Source: Planctomycetota bacterium | Lineage (GTDB): Bacteria > Planctomycetota > UBA1135 > GCA-002686595 | Length of the DNA stretch: 50,646 nucleotides | Direction: 5' to 3' | NCBI GenBank assembly: GCA_021413885.1 | Contig: JAIOPM010000024.1 | Span: 1 to 50,646, forward strand | Part shown: in pieces, positions 28,001 through 36,307 of the stretch | Layout: every line of letters starts with the position of its first letter | How positions within the stretch are numbered: the first letter of the stretch is position 1 | Position numbers and translations under genes: made by a program | The notes under the pieces: generated by a model | The model's database searches: none | What the model saw: only the letters and a program-made list of their open reading frames with translations | Told to the model about the DNA's origin: nothing

Positions 28001-28166
28001 GCTGTTGCCGCTCGCGATCGACTCCGGCGCCGCGGGCCGCGAGATCGAAGGCCCGATGGCGGCGGTGATCCTCGGCGGACTGGTGTCGTCGACGCTGCTC
28101 AACTTGTTCTTGCTGCCGAGCCTGGCGCTGCGCTTCGGTCGTTTCGGGCGCTCCGACGCGCGGTGA
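25074..28166 (+). CDS. RND transporter, heavy-metal-efflux (CusA/CzcA-like) subfamily
   Basis: A 1030-residue proton-driven inner-membrane pump with the classic two-fold layout: a membrane helix at the N-terminus, a periplasmic domain, six helices, then the repeat. The opening DVFPDFVPPEVVIQTEAPGW and the helix-4 segment GEVVDDAIIDVEN (Asp404, Asp405, Glu411) match the HME branch rather than drug pumps. The second half has FVTLFGITTRNSIMLLSHFR. The transported ion cannot be told from the sequence; the exporter may also serve a non-metal substrate, as some planctomycete HME-like pumps are uncharacterised. It starts at GTG 25074 and converges on hutU with a 16-bp gap. Confidence 0.9.
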   Translation: MLQALVASSLRLRGVVLALACVLLAVGAWDSLHARLDVFPDFVPPEVVIQTEAPGWSAEHVEALVTRPLEAAVGGTVGLEDLRSTSIQGLSILTAVFRDGTDVFRARQMLAELVASAQSSLPVGVHAPRLTPLTSATMDLLKIGLQSETLSPLELRRYAQWTLRPALLAIEGVAGTSVFGGEVERLEIQVLPERLEAFELSLADVVAAARNATGVRGAGFVENDNQRIVVRTEGQSLEPDELARAVVARRDGTSVTLGDVAHVVLAAEPKFGDALIQGKPGVLLTMLSQYGANTMEVTERVERALDELAPAMREAGIDCLPRLHRPATFVEHAIANLRDSLLVGAALVVAVLFLFLYDLRTALVSLAAIPLSLAAAVVVMHRFGVTLNTITLGGLAIALGEVVDDAIIDVENICRRLRENRDAAAPRSAFDVVLAASLEVRGSVVYATLIVVLVFIPVLTMSGLQGRMFAPLGVAYVLAVLASLVVALTVTPAMCLGLFASGKISQREFPLLAWARAAYGRLLARVARHVVLASLAALALALWAASLVPKLGGDLLPDFREGHFVLHATATPGTSLTEMKRLGALISERLLADPRIATVEQQIGRAELGEDPWGPNRSEFHVELAPVSPAEETEVAAKIREVLGSIPGISYDVLTFLGDRIGETITGETAAVVVSVFGDDLELLDAKGREVARELGAVRGAVDVQLAAPAGLPEIEARLRPERLAAFGFTPTEVLDAVETAFQGVIVAQAFRADRAVDIAVVLDPARRREPESVAALRVKSSEGVEVPLGELADVALTQGRSAVLHDGGRRRQTVTCNVVGRDVTSFVDEARARIAKAVELPRGTYVRFGGEAEARAEASRELALHASLTLVGVLLLLSLALGHGRNLALVLLNLPFALLGGVVAAWLGSGSLTLGALVGFVTLFGITTRNSIMLLSHFRHLVEREGCTWNLETALRGARERFAPIVMTATVTGLALLPLAIDSGAAGREIEGPMAAVILGGLVSSTLLNLFLLPSLALRFGRFGRSDAR

Positions 28167-28182
28167 CGAGCCGCGCGCTCGC

Positions 28183-29883
28183 TCACCGGCTCATCGGAAC
28201 GTCGACGCCGCGCGACTTCGCGCACGCGATGGCCTCGTCGTAGCCCGCGTCGACGTGGCGGATCACGCCCATGCCGGGGTCGTTGGTCAGCACGCGTTCG
28301 AGCGCTTCGGCCGCTTCGTCCGTCCCGTCGGCGACGGTCACTTGTCCGGCGTGCAGGCTGTAGCCGATGCCGACGCCGCCGCCGTGGTGAAAGCTGACCC
28401 ACGACGCGCCGCTCGCGATGTTGACCATGCAATTCAAGAGCGGCCAATCCGCGACCGCGTCGGTGCCGTCCTTCATCGCTTCGGTCTCGCGGTTCGGGCT
28501 CGCGACCGAGCCGCAATCGAGGTGATCGCGACCGATCACGATCGGCGCCTTCAGGCGACCGCTCTTCACCGCGGCGTTGAACGCGAGGCCGGCCTTCGCG
28601 CGCTCGCCGTAGCCGAGCCAACAGATCCGCGCGGGCAGACCCTGGAACTTGATCCGTTCGCCGGCGAGACGGATCCAACGCGCGAGCGACTTCTTCTCGG
28701 GGAAGAGCTCGAGGATGATGCGATCGGTCTCAGCGATGTCGGACGCTTCGCCGGAGAGCGCGACCCAGCGGAACGGCCCCATGCCTTCGCAGAAGAGCGG
28801 CCGGATGTACTTCGGCACGAAGCCTTCGAAGTCGAACGCGTTCGAGAGGCCCGCGGCCTTCGCGTGGCCGCGCAGGTTGTTGCCGTAGTCGAACGTGTCG
28901 GCGCCGCGGCGTTGGAGCTCGATCATCAGCGCGCAGTGCTCGACCATCGTCTCGAGCGAGCGCTTCTCGTACGCCGCGGGAGCGGTGCGGCGCAGGTCGA
29001 GCGCCTCGCCGAGACTCATGCGCGACGGCACGTAACCGCCGAGCGGATCGTGAGCGCTGGTCTGATCGGTCAGGATGTCGGGCGTCACCTTGCGTGCGAT
29101 CAGGCGCGCGAGCAGATCGACCGCGTTGCACGGCACGCCGATCGACTTCGCGATCCCTCCGGCCTTCCACTCGAGCGCGCGATCGATCGCCTCGTCGAGG
29201 TCGTCGATGCAGACGTCGAGGTACGCGGTGTCGAGACGCTTCTGGATCCGCGAGCGATCGACGTCCGCCGCGAGGAACGTCCCGCCGTTCATCGTCGCGG
29301 CGAGCGGTTGCGCGCCGCCCATGCCGCCGAGTCCGGCGGTGACGACGAGCCGCCCGACGAGATCGCCGCCGAAGTGGCGATTCGCGCTCGCGGCGAACGT
29401 CTCGTACGTGCCTTGGAGAATCCCTTGCGTGCCGATGTAGATCCACGAGCCCGCGGTCATCTGCCCGAACATCATCAGGCCGCGCGCTTCGAGTTCGCGG
29501 AAGTGCTCCCACGTCGCCCATTTGCCGACCAAGTTCGAGTTCGCGAGCAACACGCGCGGCGCGCGCGCATGCGTGCGGAAGACGCCGACCGGTTTGCCGG
29601 ACTGCACGAGCAACGTCTCGTCGGGCTCGAGGCGCCGCAGCGTCGCGACGATCGCGCGGAACGAATCCCAGTTGCGCGCCGCTTTTCCGCTGCCGCCGTA
29701 GACCACCAGGTTCGCTGCGTCCTCGGCGACCTCGGGATCGAGGTTGTTGAGGAGCATTCTCAACGCTGCTTCCGCTGCCCACGTCTTGCAGGTGCGCTGC
29801 GAACCGCGCGGAGCGCGTTGAGGGCCGATCGGAACGTCCTGCGCGAGAACGGTCGCGGTCGGCGAAGTCGGACGAGTGGACAT
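28183..29883 (-). CDS. hutU: Urocanate hydratase
   Basis: A 566-residue NAD-dependent urocanase, the second step of histidine degradation (urocanate to imidazolone propionate). The protein follows the family end to end: [31 protein letters not shown], the dinucleotide segment [46 protein letters not shown] and the C-terminal [15 protein letters not shown]. Cys421 in ARICWLG is at about the position expected for the essential Cys410 of the Pseudomonas enzyme (inferred from offset). The hutH gene lies 2.8 kb away on the same strand, separated by a PAP2 gene and an opposite-strand envelope gene. A -10 TAGAAT (29926-29931) precedes it. Confidence 0.97.
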   Translation of the reverse strand: MSTRPTSPTATVLAQDVPIGPQRAPRGSQRTCKTWAAEAALRMLLNNLDPEVAEDAANLVVYGGSGKAARNWDSFRAIVATLRRLEPDETLLVQSGKPVGVFRTHARAPRVLLANSNLVGKWATWEHFRELEARGLMMFGQMTAGSWIYIGTQGILQGTYETFAASANRHFGGDLVGRLVVTAGLGGMGGAQPLAATMNGGTFLAADVDRSRIQKRLDTAYLDVCIDDLDEAIDRALEWKAGGIAKSIGVPCNAVDLLARLIARKVTPDILTDQTSAHDPLGGYVPSRMSLGEALDLRRTAPAAYEKRSLETMVEHCALMIELQRRGADTFDYGNNLRGHAKAAGLSNAFDFEGFVPKYIRPLFCEGMGPFRWVALSGEASDIAETDRIILELFPEKKSLARWIRLAGERIKFQGLPARICWLGYGERAKAGLAFNAAVKSGRLKAPIVIGRDHLDCGSVASPNRETEAMKDGTDAVADWPLLNCMVNIASGASWVSFHHGGGVGIGYSLHAGQVTVADGTDEAAEALERVLTNDPGMGVIRHVDAGYDEAIACAKSRGVDVPMSR

Positions 29884-29925
29884 GGCGAGTGCGTGGGTTG
29901 AAGCGACGAGAACGCGAGTCCGACC

Positions 29926-29931
29926 ATTCTA
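29926..29931 (-). promoter_or_regulatory. -10 element for hutU
   Basis: TAGAAT on the minus strand, 42 nt before the hutU ATG; no clear -35. Confidence 0.35.
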
Positions 29932-29949
29932 GATAATCGTCGGGTAACG

Positions 29950-29998
29950 CGTCTCCCTTCCTTCGCGACCCGGGAGACGTATCGTGTCGCGCGACACG
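29950..29998. promoter_or_regulatory. Paired dyads around the LTA-synthase gene promoter
   Basis: Arms CGTCTCCC (29950-29957) and GGGAGACG (29972-29979) flank the left side of a candidate -10 TATCGT (29980-29985). A perfect 16-bp palindrome CGTGTCGCGCGACACG (29983-29998) overlaps that -10 and ends 4 nt before ATG 30003. This is operator-like placement. Confidence 0.4.
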
Positions 29999-30002
29999 TT
30001 CG

Positions 30003-31976
30003 ATGACGGAGTTCACGCCTCTTCGCGCCCGAGTGCGGCTCGCCACCTGGATCGTGGTGCCCGCGTTGCTGTTCGCGACCGTGTTGCGCTGCGTGCTGCA
30101 CGCGCGTTTCGCGACGGAGAGATCGCCGGTCGTGCTCGCGAGCGAGCTCTCGTTTGGCGTCCTGCTCGACGTGTTGGTCGCACTGGTGTTCGCGGCGCCG
30201 TTGCTCGCGGTGTTGTTCGCGTTCCCGCTGCGCTTCCTCGCGAAGACGTGGGTCCGCGCGACGCTCTTCACCTCGCTCTACGCCGGCTTGGTCTTCCACG
30301 CGTTCGTGCAGCTCTTCTTCTTCGAGGAGTTCTCCGCGCGCTTCAACCACATCGCGCTCGACTACGTCCTGTTCCCCGGCGAGGTCGTCGGGAACATCTG
30401 GGAGAGCTACGACGTGCCGCTCTACGTCGGCCTGGCGCTCGCGGTCGGCGGGCTCACCGCTGCCGCGATGATCCGCGACACGCGCGAGATCGATTTCGCA
30501 CCGCCGAAGCTCGCGCGCCGCATCGCCTCCGCGTTCGGCGTTCTCGTGGTCGGCGCGTTGGCGGTCGTAGTGCTCGCGTGGATGCCGCTCAACCTCGCGT
30601 CCGATCGCGTGCAGGGCGAGCTCACGTCGAACGGCACGCTCCAACTCGCGCGCGCGTATTTCACCGGGTCGTTGTCGTTCGACCAGTACTACCGGACGTT
30701 GCCGCTCGCCGACGCGCGGCGTCGCGCGGCAACGGTGCTCGGTTTCGACGCGCCGACCGACGCGGAGCTCGCGTTGCCCGCGGGCGCGTTCGCGCCGCGC
30801 AGGACGGCGACAAAGACGACGCCGCGCGACTGGAACGTGCTCGTGGTGCTCGAGGAGAGCCTCGGCTCGGAGTTCGTCGGCACGCTCGGCGCGGAACGCG
30901 GCTACACGCCCGAGCTCGATCGGTGGGCGCGCGAAGGCACGCTGCTGACGCAACTGATCGCGACCGGCAACCGCACGGTGCGCGGGCTCGAGAGCGTGCT
31001 CTCGAGCTTCGTCCCGCTGCCCGGCGACGCGATCGCGAAGCGCCACAAGAGCGAGAACGTCGCGACACTCGCGCGCTTCTTCGCCGCGCGCGGTTGGACG
31101 ACCGAGTTCTTCTACGGCGGCCACGGCATCTTCGACGGGATGAAGCCGTTCATGCTTGCGAACGGTTGGCAACGCTTCGTCGAGCAGTCCGACTTCCCCG
31201 ACGACACGTTCGCGACCGCGTGGGGCGTCGCCGACCAATACGAGTTCGACGCGTTGCTCGCGCGCCAACGCGAGGCGCACGCGCAAGGCGAGAAGCTCTT
31301 CGCGACGTTGCTCTCGGTCTCCAACCACAAGCCGTACGACATCCCGCCCGACTCGCCGATGTACAAGGAAGGCAAGCGCAGCCGCGAGCGCGCGGTCGCG
31401 TACGCCGATTGGAGTCTCGGTCGTTACCTCGACGGCGCGCGCGACGCCGGCATCCTTGCCGACACCGTCGTGTTGATCGTCGGCGACCACGGAGCGCGCG
31501 TGTACGGTTCGGCGGACATCCCGGCGGGAAGCTACCGCATCCCGGCGCTCTTCCTCTCGCCGGATCCGGCGGCGCGCGGCGTGCGCATCGATCGTCTTTG
31601 CTCGCAGATCGATCTCGGGCCGACGTTGCTCGGGCTCTGCGGTTTCGCGACGCCGCCGCCGTTCCTCGGGTCCGACGTGCGCGGGCTCGCCGCCGACGGC
31701 GGCCGCGCGTTCGTGCAGCACAACCGCGACTTCGGCATCGTCGCGGACGACGCGTTGGTCGTGCTCGGATTGCAGAAGACGGTCGCGCACTATCGCCGTG
31801 CGTCGAAGGCGAGCAACGACTTCGTGCGCGTCGAGGACGCGGCGGTCGACGCGCATCTCCGCGAGCTCGAGGCCGACGCGATCGCGGTCTTCCAGCTCGC
31901 CGACGAACTCTACGAGCACCGGCAATACCGACTCGAAGAGCCGAAGCCCGCGAGCGAACCGCGGCCGAGTTACTGA
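30003..31976 (+). CDS. LTA-synthase-family sulfatase-fold membrane enzyme
   Basis: A 657-residue protein with about five N-terminal membrane helices (to ~residue 205) and a periplasmic alkaline-phosphatase-superfamily domain. Active-site signs are VLEESLGSEFVG (metal-binding Glu), ATGNRTVRGLESVLSSF (Thr325, likely nucleophile), SNHKPYD and VGDHGARV. The family transfers phosphoglycerol or phosphoethanolamine groups to envelope glycans and lipids; in Gram-negative-type cells it is involved in modifying osmoregulated glucans or membrane lipids. It is divergent from hutU, and its 3' end overlaps the opposite-strand PAP2 gene by 7 nt. Operator-like dyads precede it. Confidence 0.85.
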   Translation: MTEFTPLRARVRLATWIVVPALLFATVLRCVLHARFATERSPVVLASELSFGVLLDVLVALVFAAPLLAVLFAFPLRFLAKTWVRATLFTSLYAGLVFHAFVQLFFFEEFSARFNHIALDYVLFPGEVVGNIWESYDVPLYVGLALAVGGLTAAAMIRDTREIDFAPPKLARRIASAFGVLVVGALAVVVLAWMPLNLASDRVQGELTSNGTLQLARAYFTGSLSFDQYYRTLPLADARRRAATVLGFDAPTDAELALPAGAFAPRRTATKTTPRDWNVLVVLEESLGSEFVGTLGAERGYTPELDRWAREGTLLTQLIATGNRTVRGLESVLSSFVPLPGDAIAKRHKSENVATLARFFAARGWTTEFFYGGHGIFDGMKPFMLANGWQRFVEQSDFPDDTFATAWGVADQYEFDALLARQREAHAQGEKLFATLLSVSNHKPYDIPPDSPMYKEGKRSRERAVAYADWSLGRYLDGARDAGILADTVVLIVGDHGARVYGSADIPAGSYRIPALFLSPDPAARGVRIDRLCSQIDLGPTLLGLCGFATPPPFLGSDVRGLAADGGRAFVQHNRDFGIVADDALVVLGLQKTVAHYRRASKASNDFVRVEDAAVDAHLRELEADAIAVFQLADELYEHRQYRLEEPKPASEPRPSY

Positions 31977-32698
31977 GAGGCGATCGCCGCGGCGACACGA
32001 TCGTCGTGTCGTCGCAGCACGAGCTCGTACAGCACGAGCACGATTGCCCACACGAGGATCGCGGTCCACAAGTGGTGCGACAGGAAGTGCGCGCCCTGCG
32101 CGACGCGCGTCAGGCCGAGCACGTTCCCGAACACGAAGGCCGCGAGCCAGACGCGACGAGCTCGCTGCGGCCGACTGCGGAACCAGACCAAGTAGAGCGA
32201 CATCAACGCGAAGCCGCCCGACGCGTGCCCGGCCGGAAAACAACCGCCGGCGCGCTCGCCCGGCACCGGCGGATCGAGCAGGCCCGTGTACGTCCCCTTG
32301 CCGCCGTACATCAGCAGGTCGTACGGACAGTGCTTGAACGACGCGTGCTTGAGAGCCGCGATGATCAGAGGCGCGACACCGAGGCACAACGCGACGTAGA
32401 GGAACGCGCGGCGTTGCGCCCGGAACTTCTCGAACCAGAACGACGCGCCGAAGAGCACCAGCGAGCCCGCGCCGAAGATCACGATCGGGATCTTCGCTCC
32501 GTCGTGGAGCGTCAGCTCGAGCCACTTGTGATTGCGCAGCGGGAACTTGTGCTTGGCCGCGTCGTAGAAGTGGTTCGAGAACGCGACGTCGAGATCGGTG
32601 AACTCGAAGATCAGGAAGACCGCGGTCGCCGCGACGACGAGCGCGAGCGCTTGGGCGCCATAGAACCGGCCCGGCGAAAAGCGACGCGGCGCGTCCAT
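31970..32698 (-). CDS. PAP2-family membrane phosphatase
   Basis: A 242-residue integral membrane protein with about five or six helices and the three PAP2 signature blocks: a lysine-containing first block around LKHASFKHCPYDLLMYGG, CFPAGHASGGFAL (the PSGH block with Ala), and RVAQGAHFLSHHLW with the catalytic His. Such enzymes remove phosphate from lipids such as undecaprenyl pyrophosphate, phosphatidic acid or lipid A; CFPAGHAS is common in lipid A/Kdo-type phosphatases. The ATG overlaps the hutH stop by one base (TGATG), so it is co-transcribed with hutH. It converges on the LTA-synthase-type gene. Confidence 0.85.
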   Translation of the reverse strand: MDAPRRFSPGRFYGAQALALVVAATAVFLIFEFTDLDVAFSNHFYDAAKHKFPLRNHKWLELTLHDGAKIPIVIFGAGSLVLFGASFWFEKFRAQRRAFLYVALCLGVAPLIIAALKHASFKHCPYDLLMYGGKGTYTGLLDPPVPGERAGGCFPAGHASGGFALMSLYLVWFRSRPQRARRVWLAAFVFGNVLGLTRVAQGAHFLSHHLWTAILVWAIVLVLYELVLRRHDDRVAAAIASQ

Positions 32699-34233
32699 CA
32701 CGCGGAGAGTGCGCCGACCGCCGCTTCGACGCGCCGCACGAGCTCGCCCGAGACGAGCAGCGCGCGCGCCTTCTGGATGTCGGCGTGCAGGAAGCGATCG
32801 CCGTCGAGCGTCGGAACGTGTTCGCGCAAGCACTCGAACGCCGCTTGCGCGCCGCGGCCGGCCTTCAACTCGCGATGGAAGTCGTGGGCTTGCGCGGCGC
32901 ACAGCCATTCGATCGCGAGCACGTGCTCGACGTTGTCGCAGATCATCCGCGCCTTGCGCGCGGCGGTGACGCCCATCGAAACGTGATCCTCTTGGTTCGC
33001 GCTGGTCGGGATCGTGTCGACCGACGCGGGATGCGCGAACGTCTTGCTCTCGCTCGCGAGCGCCGCCGCCGCGACTTGCGCGATCATCATCCCCGAGTGC
33101 AGGCCGGGACGTTTGACGAGGAACGCGGGCAAGCGCGAGAGGTCGGGGTTGACGAGTTGTTCGATGCGCCGCTCGGAGATGTTCGCGACCGTGCACAACG
33201 CGAGCGCGAGATAATCGAGCGGCATCGAGATCGGTTGGCCGTGGAATTGTCCGGCGCTGACGACCTCGTCGGTGTCGGGGAAGAGCAACGGGTTGTCGGT
33301 GACGCCGTTGAGCTCGCCCGCGAAGACGTCGCACACGTGCTCCAACGCCGCCTTCCACGCGCCGTGCACCTGCGGCACGCAGCGCAGCGAGTACGGATCC
33401 TGCACGCGATCGCAATCGGCGTGGCTCTCGAGCACGCGGCTGTCCGCGAGACACCTCCGCACGTTGTCGGCGACGCGTCCGTGGCCGGCGTGGCCCTTGA
33501 GCTCGGCGAAGCGCGCGTCGAACGGCTTCGCGGAACCGAGCAACGCCTCGAGCGACAGCGACGCGATCACGTCGGCCGCCTTCGACAGATTGATCGCGCG
33601 CAGCAACACGCCGACGCCGATCGCCTTCATCACCTCGGTGCCGTTGATCAGCGCGAGGCCTTCCTTCGCACCGAGCTCGAGCGGCGACTCGCCGATCGCG
33701 CGCAACGCCTCCGACGCGTGCATCGATTTGCCGCCGACGTACGCCTCGCCGTGGCCGAGGTACGCGGCCGCCATGTGCGCGAGCGGCGCGAGATCGCCCG
33801 AAGCGCCGACCGAGCCTTGTTGCGGGACGTGCGGCACGAAGCCCTTGGCGAAGAAACGCACCAACGCTTCGCACGTCGCGAGCTTGACGCCGGAATGCCC
33901 GCGCACGAGTCCGTTCAAGCGACACACCTGCGCGGCGCGGACTTCGGCGAGCGGCATCGGTTCGCCGACGCCGCAGCAGTGCGAGAGGATGAGGTTGCGC
34001 TGGAGCTCGACCAGATCCCCCGCCGCGATCGCGACGCTCTTCAATTTGCCGAAGCCCGTCGTCAACCCGTAGATGACGTCGCCCGCGGCGATGTGGCGTT
34101 CGACCATCTCGCGCGCACGCACGACCGCGCGGACGGCGTCCGGCGCGACGCTGAGCTCGACGGGCTCGCTGCGGAAGATCGGTTCGAAATCGGCGAGGAC
34201 GAGCGAACGACCGTCGAGGACGAGGGGCTTCAA
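32698..34233 (-). CDS. hutH: Histidine ammonia-lyase
   Basis: A 511-residue lyase that removes ammonia from histidine to give urocanate. The MIO prosthetic group arises from Ala144-Ser145-Gly146 in GSVGASGDLAPLAHM. The catalytic Tyr55 lies in DVIYGLTTGFG. Other landmarks are NGTEVMKAIG (usually NGTQ, so Glu replaces Gln), RVQDPYSLRCVPQVHG, GNFHG-like SAGQFHGQPISMPLD and TSANQEDHVSMG. It begins at a TTG (34231-34233), judged by the family N-terminus; no Shine-Dalgarno is visible. A possible -10 TACAAT is at 34295-34300 (minus). It is followed directly by the PAP2 gene. Confidence 0.95.
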   Translation of the reverse strand: MKPLVLDGRSLVLADFEPIFRSEPVELSVAPDAVRAVVRAREMVERHIAAGDVIYGLTTGFGKLKSVAIAAGDLVELQRNLILSHCCGVGEPMPLAEVRAAQVCRLNGLVRGHSGVKLATCEALVRFFAKGFVPHVPQQGSVGASGDLAPLAHMAAAYLGHGEAYVGGKSMHASEALRAIGESPLELGAKEGLALINGTEVMKAIGVGVLLRAINLSKAADVIASLSLEALLGSAKPFDARFAELKGHAGHGRVADNVRRCLADSRVLESHADCDRVQDPYSLRCVPQVHGAWKAALEHVCDVFAGELNGVTDNPLLFPDTDEVVSAGQFHGQPISMPLDYLALALCTVANISERRIEQLVNPDLSRLPAFLVKRPGLHSGMMIAQVAAAALASESKTFAHPASVDTIPTSANQEDHVSMGVTAARKARMICDNVEHVLAIEWLCAAQAHDFHRELKAGRGAQAAFECLREHVPTLDGDRFLHADIQKARALLVSGELVRRVEAAVGALSA

Positions 34234-34294
34234 AGGGAGTTCACGTGCGGCGACCGAGGATCCCGAGTTACGGCGGCGCCGCTCGGGGCGCGGG

Positions 34295-34300
34295 ATTGTA
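34295..34300 (-). promoter_or_regulatory. -10 element for hutH
   Basis: TACAAT on the minus strand, 61 nt before the TTG start codon; no good -35. Confidence 0.3.
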
Positions 34301-34323
34301 GCGGCCGGAGCCCGCGCAGGCTC

Positions 34324-36072
34324 TCAGAGCTTGCCCGCGCGCCGCAGCGTCTCCTCGTCCTGACCGTCGATCGCGCCGACCGGCAGGTTGACGAGAAACT
34401 TCGAGTCGCCGCGCACTTGGAATTGCGGCGGCGCGGCGAACAGCGCCTCGCCGTTCCACGTCGCGACCAGACGCCAGATGCCTTCGTCGAGGTTCTCGAT
34501 GTGCAGCGGTTGGCCGAGCGGGATCACCTGCGTCTTGAACGGCACGCCGTTGATCGTGCACTCGACCGGCACGCCTTGGTGACGACCCGGGAACTCGAGG
34601 TCGAGTTTGCCGAGCGCGCCGGTGTCGGGTTCGAGCACGAGCTCGAGCTGCGTGTCGTTCGGCTTCACCGCCTTGACCGCGCGCAACTTGCCGTCGGGAC
34701 TCTCCGCGACGAGGTAACGCGTCGGCGCGCACTTGTCCCACGCGGTGAACGTGAACGCACCGTCGAAGCCGGTGGTCGCGCGCTGGATCGACATCGGGAA
34801 GCTCGGCCACACCTCGGCTTCGAGGAAGCCCGCGGACTGACCGACGTGGTTGAGCAACGCGAGCGTGCGATCCGGCGCCTCGAGACGCACGTCGGCGTGC
34901 TCGACCGGATGTCCGTCGCGATCGAGCACGCGCCCGGTCACCGTCGACGCGAGCTCGAACTTCAGGACGACGTCCTTGATGTCGCCTTCGCGGATGCTGA
35001 CGCGCGTCACCGGCGGCACCGCGGCGCAACCTTGCAGGTACGCACGCACGTCGACGTCGCCTTCGGGCAGGTCGCGGATCTCGAACGTCTGTCCGGCCGG
35101 CAGCGTGACCGGATTGAGTTTGTGCCACGGATAACTGCGCGCGCCGGCGAGCTCGCCGTAGGCGCCGAACGCGACGCTCTTCATGAAGAAGAGCTGCGCG
35201 GCGCCGGTGCTCGGCGCGTTCGCGAACGTGATCCGCAAGCCGCCGGAACGTCGCATCTGGAAGAGGTAGCGATCGCGCGGCACGTTGGTTCCGCGCGTGA
35301 CGCCGAGGACCTCGCGGTAGCTCGCGAAGCCGTCCTTCTTCAGGATCAAGAGCAACTTGTCCCCCGCCGTCATCGACGGGAAATGGAATTCGCCTTCCTC
35401 GTCGGTCGACGAGCGCTGGCCGTCGAGCTCGACCTCGACGTCGGCGAGCGGCTTGTTCTCCGCCGCGTCGAACACGCGCCCGCGCATCGAGGCGGGCGCG
35501 TCGTAGCTGACGTTGAGCAACGATTCCTTGTTCGCGCGCAACAGGAGTTCGCGCGTCGAGCCGCCGATGCTCGGACCGTCGAGGTCGACGATCGAAAGAC
35601 CGGGATAGAGATCGGACGCTCCGAACGCGCCTTCGTCGTTGCAGTAGAGCGTGCGCCCCGCGTTCATCCCGTGGGTGAACTTCACGTTGCCGAGCACCGG
35701 AGCGCCGCCGTCGCGCACGAGGATGCCGGAGAGACGCGCGTTGCGGCCGGTGCCGAGCGGCGGCACACCGGGGAGACTCGGAAGACTGCCGTCGACGACG
35801 AGTTCGAGCGCGAGCTTGACCGGCCACGCGACGGTCGTCGTCGTGTCGTCGGCGGTCGGCGCGATGCCGGTCGCGTCGCCGACGAGCTCGGCGCGAGCCT
35901 TGGTGTCGCTCGCTTCGGTCGCCGGCTTCGACGGCTGACCTTGCACGGTCGGGCCCGCGACCACGAGGTCCGTCTTCGCGGGCTCGCGCAGCGCGAAGAA
36001 GAGCCCCGCCGCGCCCGCCGCGATCCCGAGACCGACGAGGGCGAGCAGCAACGGTTTGGAACGGGAAGCCAT
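34324..36072 (-). CDS. Exported carboxypeptidase-regulatory-like multi-domain protein
   Basis: A 582-residue protein anchored by an N-terminal helix (residues ~8-28) with a Thr/Ala/Pro linker to about residue 85. Repeated beta modules follow. GRVFDAAENKPLADVEVELD with SSTDEEGEFHFPS, and GRVLDRDGHPVEHADVRLEA with TTGFDGAFTFTA, are clear CarboxypepD_reg-type repeats. Two Cys-containing segments lie elsewhere. A periplasmic or surface structural role is likely; the function is unknown. A -10 TAGAAT at 36097-36102 (minus) lies 24 nt before the ATG and no Shine-Dalgarno is seen. A MITE-like element abuts that -10. Confidence 0.7.
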   Translation of the reverse strand: MASRSKPLLLALVGLGIAAGAAGLFFALREPAKTDLVVAGPTVQGQPSKPATEASDTKARAELVGDATGIAPTADDTTTTVAWPVKLALELVVDGSLPSLPGVPPLGTGRNARLSGILVRDGGAPVLGNVKFTHGMNAGRTLYCNDEGAFGASDLYPGLSIVDLDGPSIGGSTRELLLRANKESLLNVSYDAPASMRGRVFDAAENKPLADVEVELDGQRSSTDEEGEFHFPSMTAGDKLLLILKKDGFASYREVLGVTRGTNVPRDRYLFQMRRSGGLRITFANAPSTGAAQLFFMKSVAFGAYGELAGARSYPWHKLNPVTLPAGQTFEIRDLPEGDVDVRAYLQGCAAVPPVTRVSIREGDIKDVVLKFELASTVTGRVLDRDGHPVEHADVRLEAPDRTLALLNHVGQSAGFLEAEVWPSFPMSIQRATTGFDGAFTFTAWDKCAPTRYLVAESPDGKLRAVKAVKPNDTQLELVLEPDTGALGKLDLEFPGRHQGVPVECTINGVPFKTQVIPLGQPLHIENLDEGIWRLVATWNGEALFAAPPQFQVRGDSKFLVNLPVGAIDGQDEETLRRAGKL

Positions 36073-36096
36073 GCGGTGGCGTCGGACGCGGAACGA

Positions 36097-36102
36097 ATTC
36101 TA
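36097..36102 (-). promoter_or_regulatory. -10 element partly formed by a MITE end
   Basis: TAGAAT on the minus strand; its TA is the left TA of the element at 36101-36293. Confidence 0.45.
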
Positions 36103-36293
36103 GTGTCCTGAATCAGAAGATCGCAGCAGAAGTCCGCGTGTCCGCGCGGCGCAGGAGCGCCGATGAAGTCGCGCGGGAGACCGCGCGACGGTGCCTGCGG
36201 CGCCACGGCGCGCGAGCGCGCCGAGCCCGGCCCTTCGGCCGGGCCGTGTCCTGACTCGGAAGTTCTTCGACGAACTTCCGAGTCAGGACACTA
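36101..36293. mobile_element. MITE-like element, TA-flanked, IS630/mariner type ends
   Basis: A 193-bp non-coding element bounded by TA. Its ends are inverted repeats: TAGTGTCCTGAATCAGAAG on the left (36101-36119), and on the right, read on the minus strand, TAGTGTCCTGACTCGGAAG, 17 of 19 identical. A 20-bp perfect stem (36246-36265 with 36272-36291, 6-nt loop) forms the right end. A second hairpin (GCCCGGCC/GGCCGGGC, 36225-36244) and other GC-rich stems fill the interior. TA target duplication and short inverted repeats fit a non-autonomous Tc1/mariner-IS630 derivative. There is no coding capacity. It lies between the chrA stop and the promoter of the 34.3 kb gene. Confidence 0.6.
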
Positions 36294-36307
36294 GCCGGAC
36301 GCGGACC

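Noticed and set aside
34268..35827. 519-codon minus-strand frame overlapping the beta-domain protein
   Set aside because: Arg/Ala-rich shadow of the gene at 34324-36072 in another frame of the same strand.
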